From Paramacrobiotus richtersi (taxonomy: Eukaryota > Tardigrada > Eutardigrada > Parachela > Macrobiotidae): DNA of 23,891 bases. Below, one piece after another: positions 10,340 to 21,674 of the stretch (position 1 is the first letter of the stretch; each line of letters begins with the position of its first letter). The stretch lies in contig JAQGAU010000787.1 of NCBI GenBank assembly GCA_034698045.1, positions 1 to 23,891 on the forward strand, written 5' to 3'. The notes under the pieces were generated by a model. The model made no database searches. It saw only the letters and a program-made list of their open reading frames with translations, and had not been told where the DNA came from. The position numbers and the translations under genes were made by a program.

Positions 10340-10445
10340 GGATATGCACATATCAAGTGTTCCGATGTCGAGTTCATCGTTATGCTATTTTCACATTTTT
10401 GTGCCAGTTTACATTTTTTTAACGGATCTTGCTTGAACTGCGAAA

Positions 10446-11147
10446 ATGAAGCTGCTGATTGTGGTGCTTGTTTCTGTGTGTGTGATCGCGGTCACACAAG
10501 GTTAGTTACCTTTGTTGAACTGTCTTTTATGCGGGTGTAATTACATTTTTTACATTTGGCTTTTAGGGCGTGAAATGAAGCAGATTAGAAGGGCGCGTTC
10601 GGTGGCTGAGCAGACCGGCTATCACATGAAACGTAAGCCGACTTTACTAGTGCTCTACATATGTACATAGTTTAGAATTAGTTTTGCCTGTGAAACGGCG
10701 TCATAAATTCTTTGAATGCAGTCACCGCATACCACATGTTCGTAATGTGCATTTCCAGTTGGTCCTTAACCTGACGGCGTATACCGAATAACACCGCCTG
10801 ACTTTAAATTAAACAGCCAGATTGTTATATTTCGTAAATTAGTAATTTCCAGGTCATATTGGTACATATTACAGATTTTGCATGGTTTGATACTCGCACT
10901 GGATAATGACGGCATTTAAACTTGGTTTATGCGATATGTGTGTGGACTTGATCCGAATAGGCAAACTGATACTGAAGACTGGTCCCTTATTTGAATGTTG
11001 TGAAAGATGACGTGTTCCGTAAATTTGGCAGGTTCTGCGTGCGAGCCTAATGAATTTAAATGCAAGAACGGCAAGTGCATGCAACTTATGTGGAGGTGCG
11101 ACGGTGATGATGACTGCGGTGACAATTCGGACGAGACAGCCTGCTAG
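10446..11147 (+). CDS. Secreted single-LDLa precursor protein (79 aa, 3 exons)
   Basis: Exons 10446-10500, 10567-10632 and 11032-11147, all with phase-1 GT-AG junctions (CAAG|GTTAGT, AAAC|GTAAGC; acceptors ttttag and ttggcag). Exon 1 is a signal peptide ([18 protein letters not shown]). Exon 2 is a basic propeptide containing IRRARS and ending HMKR. Exon 3 is one complete LDL-receptor class A module: six cysteines, with the Ca-binding pattern WRCDGDDDC and CGDNSDE, and a stop right after the last Cys. A Lys-Arg pair split across the exon 2/3 junction lies just before the module, so a convertase could release a free LDLa domain of about 37 residues. A TATA box lies upstream and AATAAA at 11297. 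The exon structure is convincing. The role (ligand, hormone-like or defence peptide) is unknown. Confidence 0.85.
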
Positions 11148-11296
11148 TAGGGAAGTATAATGGAAGGACCATCGATAGTTGGATAGGCGCGATAACCTAT
11201 CGAATGCCATACAGAGGACAAAGACTCATGCAAGCACCGCTCACGCCTTCCACAATAGAAATGATTCACGGTTCACGACATGGTCACCGTAACTGC

Positions 11297-11302
11297 AATA
11301 AA
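11297..11302 (+). promoter_or_regulatory. Poly(A) signal AATAAA of the LDLa gene
   Basis: AATAAA 150 nt downstream of the stop codon, on the gene strand. Confidence 0.6.
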
Positions 11303-11796
11303 ACCTGTCGGTCATGTAGAGGCACGTACGTGACGATTCGGTTCCTGGCCTCGCAAACAAAATGAAAAGGTGAACTAATAAGTACACATTTAATAACTAC
11401 TAGTACCAGTTATGAAAAGGCAATGACTGTTGTAACAGATTTTACTGCTTTTGCCCAAAAAAGTGACACAACCATCAAGAGTTCGAAAAGCGATCTACAT
11501 CTTTGCGTTTAAAAAGAACCGAACAAATGTACATTTTTCAAAGGAGCAATTCACAGAACTAGCTCTACCGTTCAACATTCAAAACAACCAGTCACCCAAC
11601 ACCAAAAGAACAGCCACATCTAAAGCACGATAACAACATCTCCATATTGATGCATTTACATAAAAAAACAGTTGCGCTGTGCCATCGGAACCATATGAGA
11701 GTGCCTAGCACTTACTGCCAAATGCCAATTGAAATGACAACCGTCTACATACAGCTAGCCGTTACTTGAGTTTATCTCGAGCGGAAAGAAAGTCGC
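11303..11796. other. No confident gene
   Basis: A 60-codon plus-strand frame (to 11633) rich in Lys/Asn/Thr was considered but has no ATG near its start, no motif and no splice context. Confidence 0.35.
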
Positions 11797-11922
11797 TTAT
11801 AGACGGGCCCGCAAATCGATGGGCTTTATCACAGGAACACCAAAAATATCCCCAGATTCGCTGCGCTTATTCAGACACTGAAGTAGTGCATGTTGGGTGA
11901 GCTTGGCCATGTGTCGAATGTC
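11797..11922 (-). pseudogene. Truncated stray copy of the F-box gene exon C
   Basis: The minus-strand frame reads DIRHMAKLTQHALLQCLNKR, then SESGDIFGVP and a new tail to TAA at 11797. It matches the last exon of the two F-box genes from IDI/RQLTKLTQ onward. The 5' part of the exon (the NDPREG region) is missing and an in-frame TAG lies six codons upstream. The matching part has no stop or frameshift. It sits about 0.8 kb downstream of the nearest intact copy and looks like a fragment left by unequal duplication. A cryptic acceptor (cgcccacag) abuts the homology, so use as an alternative last exon cannot be excluded. Confidence 0.65.
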
Positions 11923-12700
11923 CTGTGGGCGATAACGCTACAATGCAACGCAACGTAACCAACTCGTGGTTTTTGACAGGTTTCCTGATGATCAAGTCCC
12001 TTCGTTTGCAAAGCTTGCCGTTTTTCAATCCAGGAGTATCAGACACGATATGAAAAACCCTAAATCATTGTCATTTTGCCGTTGTATAACAAGGCTGCAA
12101 CGATTCACTGCTGAGGAATTTGAAGCGTACGTACGCTTTGCTGACTGATGACGGCCGTGACGCAAAATAAGTGGCTATGTTGTTTGGAGCACCATGGTCC
12201 CGCATCTATCAACTGTCTTGCAAACATTTTTTTTGCAAGAACCACAACAACAATGAGAGCCAGCGCATATAGCACGCTAAAAGTGTTGCAAAAGTTGAGA
12301 CATGAAAAATGCCAAAACACCTTGGAATGGCTGGGAAGCCGACCCAGAACAGGCTAAACTAATGTGATTTACTGTCTACGTAATGCGATATTTAATAAAC
12401 ATGGTCGCTCTGGGCTCTAGCTTCCGCTCAGTCCCGCATCGTACGTTCGGTAAACTGGATATGCTGAAGGAAGGGGAAGCCCAAAGTTCACATTCATACA
12501 AATCCAACGAAATACAGCTACGCCGAGAACAACGTTTACTAATAGGAAAACATATGAATCTAAACAATTTCGCTTTTCCATCCATGATTCGATCTAATGA
12601 GTTATGGGAGCACAAGCTCGACTTATAACAACCGTAACCGGCCGCTGTGTGATACTGTGCCGAAAGAGACCTAGACTGACGTCACGCGTTAATCATCTTC
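11923..12700. other. No recognised gene
   Basis: Plus-strand frames around 11966-12148, 12148-12357 and 12383-12628 are open but overlap minus-strand frames and show no motif. No homology to exons A or B of the F-box genes is visible. Confidence 0.35.
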
Positions 12701-15135
12701 TTAGTTAGAAAAATATTTCTTTGGAACACCAAAGAAAGTTCCAGATTTGTTGCGATTATTCAGACACTGGAGCAATGCGTGTTGGGTGAGCTTGGTCAGG
12801 TGCAGAATATCGATACAGTCCATGTCGCCAATTGTGTCTGGATAAAATGACCTTCTACGGTAGTTAACGCCTTCTCGCGGGTCGTTGGTCTGGGTGCTAT
12901 GAAGAATCTGCACAAAAGACAATAGTATCAATCGACTATTACATTTTTCAACCAATTTGTCAAAAGCGCGCATTTTGATATACTCTGTAAATATATACAA
13001 AATATGGAAATATGTGCTGCGTGTACAAAATGTAACGTTAGCGCCTTTGCCTAATCAATACGGGGTAGCCAAAATAGGTCACTGTGAGCTAAGTGCATGT
13101 CCATTCGAGCTGGCATATCAGGAACAATAAAATAAACATCATTCGGCTAAATAAAGAATGCGCTTTTACCGTTGTGATCAACCGCAGATCCGGACTCGGG
13201 GGAATCCTGACGCTACGCAACCATTCCGCCAAACGCCCTAAATCCCCGGGGTTCAACACGGGCAACCGGTCATTCATCATGGCCCACAAGTCCTCGATAG
13301 TCGATTCGCTAGTAAACTTGAGAATGATGGTTTTGCTCGTTCTTTCCACCAATGGACCTCGCCTATCGATTTGCATTCCAGGACCCAAGTCGGCAGTAAT
13401 GTGCCAGATGGCCTTGTGGCATATAGCCGTCAGGACAGTAAGATCCGCGTGCAGTGTACTGGCCCAGTCAGGACGATAGAACTGCACCGACCATTTCAGA
13501 TCGATCACCAGCACCGTCTCGAGAGTCGGCAGCTCTCGCTCGGTCATGATGCGCGCCAGAAACTGGGCAGTATGCACCAGTTTACCATCGTGGTATAATC
13601 TGGGAATGGAGCTGCCATGCAGTACAAGCACCTTGGTCTGATCGTTCCAGCTGTTATACAGCCATGTTGCCCATTTAAAGCTGTCGTCGGTCACAGGGAA
13701 CATTAGAACACGCTGGACGCTAGCCGATCCGAGGATATCCTCCCATGTTTTGCAGATTCCACGAAGATGTGTGCGTTCCAAGATCGTCAAGGACGGGAAA
13801 ATCTCCGGCAGAATGTCCAGGAGAAGGCATTGTATGTCACCATCAGGAGCGGCCATTGCAATCATTGGTTGTGGTGAAGGTGAGCGAATGCTCTCCAAAA
13901 AATCACCGTCCAGCAGGGATACGAGGGTTTTGCACTAAACTGTGTATATGTGTTAATTACTGTAAAAAACTAATAAACGTGACAACACATACAACCTCGA
14001 TCGCTTCCACCTTTGACCGTATTTATTTCACCTGATTCAGTTTCATCTCACTGATCTCAGTCTGTGGAATCAATCATTAATGTCCCGTTTACCGGAGTTA
14101 TCGTAGGTGTTAATTACTGCAATGGCCATAATACTGAGATATTAAAGATTCCCTTTCTGCGAAATTTCACAACTGAGTTGCAGAGGTAAATAATGGGAAA
14201 ATATAAATTATGAGTGTGTGGTGAAAACGCTTTACTGACAAGTAAGAGACCCGAGGGGGCATATTTGCAAAAAATATGAGACTGATCCCAACATGTTGTG
14301 CTAAATTTGCTGATTACATGCATATGGTAATTTTTTCCACGAGCAGGTATGAACCGTGAATAATTATCAATTTTTGAAGGTATTAACATATTGGCAGCTA
14401 TGTAATTTAATCCACCACTCACGGTCTCACCCCATGTTCTGTAAATCCGTTATCGTACAGACTATCCATCTTCCATTGCCATCGCTCAGCAAAGCCAAAC
14501 CTCCCCAAAACGCCCATCTCCCTGAGCAGCCCATCCGGCGCACGGGAAACCACGTAAGTCGCCATCATCCCGTATCCCGCCATTCGGCAGTTTGCATTAA
14601 ACACGTCGAGCAGTTGCCCATCTGGAACCGTTGACGCACTAGCGTATTCACTATCCATCACAACCAGTATCATTAAAAATTGTCCCTCAGTCACTAGCTG
14701 ATGTGTCAGTTGCGCCTCCGATAAACTCGCGCGAATCCGGTTACCCGCCACAATCCGCTTCAGCACGCAATCTCCCAGCGTAACGCTCACGAAACCAAGG
14801 GTGCTGCGACGGAAATCAGCGTTTAACAGCGTACCGGGATACCATTTGCATGGGTCTCCAGGGTTCGCACGTAGCAGCACCTCCACGGGTCGTTCCATAG
14901 TCACTGCCTCTGACATCCGAGATATTCGGAAACTAGCATCAGACAAGTAACGCGGTTCCCAAAAGCGGTAGATTTGCCCGAAAGGGACCACTTTGGGCCC
15001 GGCTGCACCCGTTAATCCAAAATCGATTATCAGTCCCCCAGCAACAGCGTCGACTACACTGCCGTGGTGAAGCAATCCATCCTCTCCGCGCACATCCACG
15101 CTGTTCCACGAATACTCCATGCGACTGAAGGACAT
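12701..15135 (-). CDS. F-box protein with N-terminal Tudor/Agenet-like modules, copy 1 (558 aa)
   Basis: Exons 15135-14431 (A, 235 codons), 13934-13170 (B, 255) and 12907-12701 (C, 68 plus stop). All junctions are phase 0: CATGGG|GTGAGA, acceptor cagtttag; ACG|GTAAAA, acceptor tttgtgcag. Exon A has two segments resembling Tudor/Agenet barrels: WNSVDVRGEDGLLHHGSVVD to VPFGQIYR, and VEVLLRANPGDPCKWYPGTL to VTLGD. Exon B begins with a linker, then an F-box (about residues 270-310: LLLDILPEIFPSL, RGICKTWEDIL) and a long tail. Exon C carries LTKLTQHALLQCLNN. F-box proteins recruit substrates to SCF ubiquitin ligases through Skp1, so the front part may bind the substrate (inference). The ATG at 15135 matches the start in copy 2 residue for residue in length. 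Confidence 0.8.
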
Positions 15136-15142
15136 TGTGATC

Positions 15143-15152
15143 ACGTGGTAAA
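15143..15152 (-). promoter_or_regulatory. TTTACCACGT motif upstream of copy 1
   Basis: The same 10-mer occurs upstream of the second F-box gene (18655-18664). Here it ends 8 nt before the ATG. It may be a shared leader or promoter element, or simply residual homology. Confidence 0.3.
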
Positions 15153-16551
15153 GCTATTCCAATGTTTTGTTAGCTAAATGCGTATTTTCAAAACCCACGA
15201 AACAGAGCTTTTAGCTAATCATGCAAATCAATGAAATCATTACAGTCAGCGAAGAACGGCGCAAGAGAATGCGAACGATTGACTCTGCCATATTATTGAC
15301 TGAGGGCCAGAGATATGTATCTAGCTGCCTGGACTGTATTCACTGTAGCAAAATGGCTCAAGCTGCCCCGATCATTCACATCACAGACAAAGCCAGAAGG
15401 GAAGAGAGATCACAAATACGAACTGGACAGGGCAACCATCAGGTAAAACAGAAATACTGATGAGATATGTGCCTGGCTCTGTCAGAGAAAATGTTCCGGC
15501 ATCTTTTGGCTGCATGGTTCCATTTTGTACACATCATTTGCTGCATCATATTTTTCCTCATTTGCGGAGGGCATCAAGGAGTTGTATTTCCAAAGCGTGC
15601 AGCTAGATAAATAATTATTATGGATCATTTCTCTGTACATATGAAACATGGCTTTATTTGTTCCGGAGGAATTTTTTTGTGAGTTCCACTGTTCGGAAGT
15701 GTAGTAACATTTTCCGTCCCAGTCCAATAAAATGATACCGCTTTTATTTTTGTGTTAATTACTCTTTCGCTAATTTATTTTCCTTAATTTAACGATAGGA
15801 TTCGTGTATGTATTTACTTTCATCTTATTATTGTTCATTATTTATTACCTAATGAATTTAATATATTTATCAATTTATTATCCTATTACTTTATCCATTA
15901 TGTAACTATTTCAGCTTTGTTGACTGCCTCTGGAAGCGGGGACGACGGCAAATCTGGATTAGGTTAATTGTTAAAAAATAACTGAAGAAACAAAAAGTGA
16001 AATGTAGGAGTCCTGAACAATTGTTTAAATTCGTTAAGTTAATTTTTACAGAAAAAGGAAAACGTTCTCACAGTCAACTCCCTATTCGGTTACTAGAGTA
16101 TTTCAAACAATTAGAACTGATTCAGTTTGATTTGGATGTATGGTTAAAATTAAGCCTAAAAATCTGAAAACCGGCAGTCTGAAAATGAGGTAATTCATTG
16201 CGCTGAAAATGAAAATATTTTATTTTGAAACAACAAGCAAATCGTTACGTGATCAACCGGTATGCTCGCCAGGATGCCAACGATCAAGTCTATGTATTCG
16301 ACAGATGTCTTCGTCTTCTTTTGCCGAAATTACTTGTTTAAATTTCTTCAGCCATTTTTCCATTGTTTTTCATTTTTGTTAAAACCGAAACACGCTTTTC
16401 ATTTCCATCCAAGTAACGATACTGCCAATTGGAACCCAACTATTTGACGATGTTCATAATTATACCAATCATTCCGACTGAAACAAAAAAAAGTATATGA
16501 ATAAAAGAGTCCTAATTCGATCGATCCTCGAAGATACACAGCCACTGGCCC
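15153..16551. other. Spacer between the tandem F-box genes, AT-rich, no supported gene
   Basis: The part from about 15740 to 15910 is very AT-rich. A minus-strand frame at 15482-15727 and plus-strand frames at 15221 and 16262 carry no motif or splice context. No U6-like or transposon ends are visible. Confidence 0.4.
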
Positions 16552-18633
16552 CTACTGGAGCTCATTCTGGGAGAACCGAGTACAAGTGAGACGCCCCGGC
16601 ACGTCAGTGATGGTGAACAGGGGAACACCATAGAAGCCTCCAGATGCACCGCGATTATTCAGACACTGAAGCAGTGCATGTTGGGTGAGCTTGGTCAGCT
16701 GTCGAATGTCGATATTCTCCCAACCCGAGACACTTTCGGTGGTAAACGTCATTCCACGGTAGCCGACGACGTCTCGCGGGTCATTCGTCTGCATATGGCG
16801 GAGAACCTACACATTAGACAAAAGTCGACTGACAGCTATCTGTATTGTCAAAAACGGAGAGAGTTGTAGTCACTTCCAACCCATTTAGAAAATCTGCAGG
16901 AGAAAAACTCCCGGGCAGAAAAATTCTCTTTATGGAAATATCAGACGACCGTCTGTTCAAGCGATTCTAGCATTACCTTTGCGATCACACGAAGATCCGC
17001 GACACGGGCCTGACGACACCATTCCGATAAACGTCCCAGATGTTCTGCCTCCACAGCGGACAGCCCATTGTCCAACATGGTCCACAAGGCAATCTTGGTC
17101 GATCCGGCACCAAACTCCCGGCTTATATTGACGCTTGTCTTCTCTGCAACATGACCGTTTTTAACGCTTCGTGGTCCCGTATCCAGCTCAATCGTCATGT
17201 TATTCAGTATCAGTTTGTGGCATACTGATGTCAGGGAAATCAGATCATCATACAGGGCATCGGCCCAATTCGAATGATAAACCTGCACCGACCACTTCGT
17301 ATGACCGAGCACCACCGTCTCGAAAACTGGCAGTCCCCGTTCCGATAGGATACGCGCCAGAAAGTGAGCAGTGTGGATCATCCTGCCATCGTCGCATAAG
17401 CTGTTCATACAGCCGTGCAGGACAAGCACCTTGGTCTGCTCGTTGCAGCAGTTATACAGACAGGCAGCCCACAAGAAACTGTCGTGTCGCGAGAGGGTTA
17501 TCACGCGCTGGAAGCTGGGCGCAGTCAGAATGGCCTCCCATGTTGTGCATACTCGACGACGCTTGCTACGTTCCAAGGTCGTCAAGCACTGGAAAATTTC
17601 CGACAGAATATGCAGAGGAAAGGACTGTATGTCACCATCAGGACTGGGCATCGTTTCCGTTGTGGTGGCGAGCTCTAAGCGGCGCTTCTCCAAAAACTCA
17701 ATGTCGAGCAGGTACAAGAGGGTGTCATCCTGAAATATCAATTCGTATCAATCTGAATAACATTCACCACGGAACTGCGTAACTCCAAGTGAAGCAGTGT
17801 ACTCAAACTGTCCTATAACTCTTGTGGAAATAATACATGTAAAATAAATAGCACGATAACTGTAGTTTTTCGAGAGGTATCGCTGTATATTTAAGTAAAT
17901 ATACGGAAACGTCAGTTGAAGCCACCACTTGGTGACTCACATTAAGTTGTGAAAACCCATGTTGTAAATAGCTGCGTGGCATCCACCTCTGCTCGGTGAA
18001 GGCGAAGATCCCCACAACTTCCGTCTCTCTACCAAGTAAAGCATTGGGATGAACGCGGGTCGCCACCATCCAGAATCCTTTAATTCGTGAATTCGCATTG
18101 AATATCTCAAGCAGTTGATCATCCGGGACAGTGGCAGAGCGACCTCCACTAGGCACAACCACCAACTTTTTGGAAAACTGTCCTTCAGTTATGCGCAGAT
18201 TCTCCAATTCTCTCCCCCATAATTCCTCGCGAATTCGATCTCCCGCCACAATCCCCTTCAGCACACGATCTCCCAGCGTAACGCTACCGAAACCAAAAGC
18301 ATGCGTAGTGAAATCGGCAGTGAACAGCGTGCCAGGATACCATTTCCACGGGTCTTCACGTTTTGCACGCAGGAGGACTTCTACTCGTCGCTCCTTAATC
18401 GGTGTCTCTGGATTGAAATTTAATCGTTGGCATATTTGAAACAAGTAGTCAGTGTCCTTGCAGCGGTAGATTTGTCCGAAAGGGACCAGTTTCGGTCCTG
18501 CGACAGCCGTTCCTCCGAAATCCACGACGAGTCCCCCAGCCACAGCATCGATTACTCTGCCGTGGTGAAGCAGTCTGTCGCCTCCGTATACGTCCACGCT
18601 GTTCCACAAATATTCAATAGTACCAGAGGGCAT
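16552..18633 (-). CDS. F-box protein with N-terminal Tudor/Agenet-like modules, copy 2 (566 aa)
   Basis: Exons 18633-17941 (A, 231 codons), 17729-16977 (B, 251) and 16806-16552 (C, 84 plus stop). Junctions are phase 0 at the same places as in copy 1: CTTAAT|GTGAGT, acceptor atatttcag; AAG|GTAATG, acceptor atgtgtag. Exon A: WNSVDVYGGDRLLHHGRVID to VPFGQIYR, then VEVLLRAKREDPWKWYPGTL and VTLGDRVLKGIVAGDRI. Exon B: F-box around FPLHILSEIFQCLTTLERS and RVCTTWEAIL, then TKVLVLHG, ARILSERGLP and WSVQVYHSNWA, all matching copy 1. Exon C: QTNDPRD and LTKLTQHALLQCLNNRG, with a longer, unrelated C-terminal end. Both reading frames are intact, so both copies look functional. Spacing between the copies is about 1.4 kb, same strand. 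Confidence 0.8.
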
Positions 18634-18654
18634 TTTAAATTTTTAATTAACTAT

Positions 18655-18664
18655 ACGTGGTAAA
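18655..18664 (-). promoter_or_regulatory. TTTACCACGT motif upstream of copy 2
   Basis: Identical 10-mer to that upstream of copy 1, here 22 nt before the ATG, within otherwise diverged AT-rich sequence. Confidence 0.3.
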
Positions 18665-19156
18665 ATTTCCAGATGGGTGCCGCAGTAACGCAGTGTAATA
18701 TGGAAGTCGACAAGCAGAAATCCGGAATTTTGCTTACTAGAATTAATATATGCGTCACGACTCACAGCTATTGTCCGGCGTGTCGTGTACATAATGAGCA
18801 TCCTCTCCGACGGCTGTTACCAGTGTTTGTCAAATTTACCGCCCATGCCAATCCATGGCGACTGGCTGTTTCGATTGTTATCGTTGCCAAGAGATGAATT
18901 TCCAGGCTACTTTTACCTTCCACCTTGCCGCGCGATTCGACATACCATTCACGAACAACACACACTTGGTTAAAGGAGCAGTATCTTCTCTGTTGGAAAC
19001 TTGGAGCTGTTTTATGATCGTAAATTCATAACCACAGCTGAAAAGAGATGTTCATTTTCTAGACAGTATAATTAAAACATTGTGCCCCATTTGTGCATTC
19101 CTACCTGCATCGGACATTGGTTCAGTTTCTAAATTGAACGATTCTCACAGCTTTTT
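18665..19156. other. Intergenic, nothing recognised
   Basis: Open frames exist on both strands (18673-18897, 18768-18965) but none is supported. The last part should hold the promoter of the U6-like gene. I see no clear TATA box at -30 (ctaaattg near 19129) and cannot place a PSE. Confidence 0.35.
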
Positions 19157-19266
19157 TGCAACATAATGATTTTGTTGCATACTAATTTGGAAGCGATACA
19201 GAGAAGATTAGCATCGCCCCTTTCCCAAGGAAGACATGCAAAATCGTGAAGCGTTTCCAGATTTTT
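19157..19266 (+). ncRNA. U6 spliceosomal snRNA-like gene (divergent or pseudogene)
   Basis: U6 RNA forms the catalytic core of the spliceosome. The core matches U6: ATACTAATTTGG, then GATACAGAGAAGATTAGCAT with the ACAGAGA box and AGC triad intact, then CCCCT-loop-AAGG of the internal stem-loop, then ATCGTGAAGCG and a run of five T (19262-19266) as Pol III stop. Length is about 110 nt against about 107 in animals. The 5' stem-loop has a different sequence but still pairs (TGCAACA with TGTTGCA around a 9-nt loop). GCATGGCCCC is GCATCGCCCC, and the ISL has a loop change plus one probable mismatch. The paired 5' end argues for function; the ISL changes and weak promoter argue for a decayed copy. 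Confidence 0.75.
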
Positions 19267-19406
19267 GAATTTTTCTGCAAACATTCATTCTGGGTGTTAC
19301 TTTTTGTTTTCCTTTCATTTTGGGTTTTCAATTTTTGGGTGTTACTTTGCTTTATCTGTTGGCTCCTCCTGATTATAACTGACCTCAAAGCGAACCCTGA
19401 CCCCAG

Positions 19407-19634
19407 CTGAAGAGCAGCTACACAAATATCTTCGTCCTCCGGCGTGTGATGCCGGATGAGGGATGCAGCATAATCCCCAAGGGACGCTACATACTCCCCG
19501 CCGCCTCTTCAGAGATCAAGTCCGCACAGCGGACACAAAACGATGTCAACACACGGTCACCGGTGACCCGGCCTGTCAAGCCAGTAACAGCTGTATTTGG
19601 GACATCTGGATCGTCTCTCCGTCGAAATACATAA
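19407..19634 (+). CDS. Possible terminal exon of an unrecognised plus-strand gene
   Basis: After acceptor aaccctgaccccag a 75-residue frame runs to TAA at 19632. It includes VMPDEGCSIIPKGRYILPAA and a basic Ser/Thr/Pro-rich tail ending SSLRRNT. Its GC content is clearly above the AT-rich flanks, and the variant signal ATTAAA occurs at 19714. No upstream exon was found; the U6-like gene lies just upstream. No family is recognised. Confidence 0.35.
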   Translation: MKSSYTNIFVLRRVMPDEGCSIIPKGRYILPAASSEIKSAQRTQNDVNTRSPVTRPVKPVTAVFGTSGSSLRRNT

Positions 19635-19719
19635 GAATAAGTTTTGCGATTGTCTTCTTAAATTTACTTAGCAAAATACCTTTTAATTCAATTTGTATCT
19701 TTTCATCTATATAATTAAA

Positions 19720-21660
19720 TATTACAAGAATTGTCGGAGTAATATCATATGGCGCAATTTGTTCACCTTTACAGTGTCCCTCCGCACTCTTTTATCTGGG
19801 ATGATCATTTTGATAACCGTTTAATCGAACTATTTAACTTCCTTCGTCACTAACATGCACGTGATCGCTCTTTAACAATCTTCATAGTAGTAGTAAATTT
19901 CGTGTAGTTTATTACAATTGTAATTTATTATGTACCTTGTAATTTATTACAATTTTAATTTAATTAGTTATTATAATTTTAAAACCTGTGTAATATACCT
20001 ATTACCTGTATTCAAAGATTCCTGTACGTGTAAACTGCTTTTGCGCTAAATCCTTCATGTATACTTACAAGTACGTGCTGCATCCGCTAACTGCATAAAA
20101 CACTTGATCGATAAGTTGATTAATCCGTTGCATACTGTAATTCTGCACTGGATCATTGCTAAGTGATATGCTCCTGTTTCGTCATTTTCATCGTAAAATA
20201 CGTATTTAAATTACCAATAAAGTTTAATCAGTAACCACATGGAATTAGGTCATTTCGGAGCAGTAGTACTACAACCTTAAAATTTTTTTTGTATCCTTTC
20301 GTAACCTTGATATGTATGCGATCTATCTGTGCTGAGTAAACAGTGTATCTAGTTTCTTCATTAATAGTCATTCTGTTTTCACCGTTTTCGTAATTTAATT
20401 TATTGCTGTATATAATATATTTGGTTATTGATTATTTTCTTTAATTCTTCTTTTTCTCTAATTAACCAGTGCTCTGACAGTTTACCAAGTGGTAGAACAC
20501 CGCAAACACTTTGTCGAACTTCTTTCAAGAACTCCTTTGGTATTCCACTGTACTATATGTAGGATTGCTGCCACACGTTTTTCGTTGTACCTAATGCCTT
20601 GCAATTCGCTGCACAAATTCTCTGTTTCCATTATGGGCCTAGTTCGAGGCTGCTCTTGTGACAGAGTCAATTATCTGGTCTTGGAAAAATTAGTGCTGCA
20701 TGCTTCTCCCTTTCATCTGCATTTTGTTCCATCGACGTTCTGGAATGATAATTGCTACTTTTATTTCACTAATTACTCATTACTTATATCGGTAAGTAAG
20801 CTGTAATTTTAATTCGTCAGAACGTGATATGCTATATATGCAATAACGGTGTATTGTTTCTTATCTCTCCCTTTTCTAGGTTGTTTGTTGATGTCATCTC
20901 AAAGGTCACATATTACACGTTAATCTAATTAAAGTGTTCAACAAACAAAAAGTAGTACAACATTGTATGAAAGTAAAAGTATCATACTATATATTATTCT
21001 ACATGCATGTACATAGGCATATGCCTATTCTTCCTTGTACGATTCAGGAAAATGTATATGTATGAGATATGTAACTTAATTTTGGTTCCTGTTTCGTCTA
21101 CATATTTAGTACATCTGCACATTTCAAGTAATCATATACAAATTTTCTAAGTTACTGACCAAATATCTATGACTAACGAATGATTACCATAATATCGCCA
21201 TATACAGATATTTCATATTTTCAAATATTATTCGAACATATGCAGATATTTACAAATTAGCAATCGTAGTATTTAATAAGAGTATGAAGTACCAGCAAAA
21301 TCAATAATCGGTCACGCAATAATTAATTGTTCCCCTTCTTGGTCATTCCTTTCAGTGCAGCTGCTTTTCAATTTCCTGTACCAAATACGTAAGAAGTTAG
21401 TCCCTAATATGAAAAGCTCGCCAGTATGTAAATTTGCGATAGATGATCATAATTCGGATCTGTATAATTGCAACTTTTGATATTGAATTGTTGCTCTAAG
21501 TAACTAATTTTTATCAACTGGTCTTCTTCTGAACTGGCAACAAATTGCCTTCTGAACAGAATTATTAGGTTGACTGATTAAATCTAAGTATTTGCGACGG
21601 TAGTGAATTTGTTTGTTATCTAAAGTAAGCTAATCTAGCATTGCTCATAAATAACACTTG
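19720..21660. other. Gene-free AT-rich tract
   Basis: Nearly 2 kb with only short open frames. Contents noted: a 16-bp perfect palindrome ATAGGCATATGCCTAT (21013-21028), and a short repeated block, CATAT(A/G)CAGATATTT, near 21201 and 21239. A minus-strand frame at 20482-20670 is not supported. Confidence 0.45.
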
Positions 21661-21674
21661 CGGACAACCTGGCG

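Noticed and set aside
15482..15727. 81-codon minus-strand frame between the F-box genes
   Set aside because: No recognised domain, no splice or promoter context, and it lies in AT-rich spacer.
17171..17782. 203-codon plus-strand frame
   Set aside because: Antisense shadow of F-box exon B, whose minus-strand frame is conserved between the two paralogues.
20482..20670. Minus-strand frame with METENLCSELQGIRYNEKR
   Set aside because: Protein-like, but isolated in a long AT-rich tract with no supported splice sites or family match.
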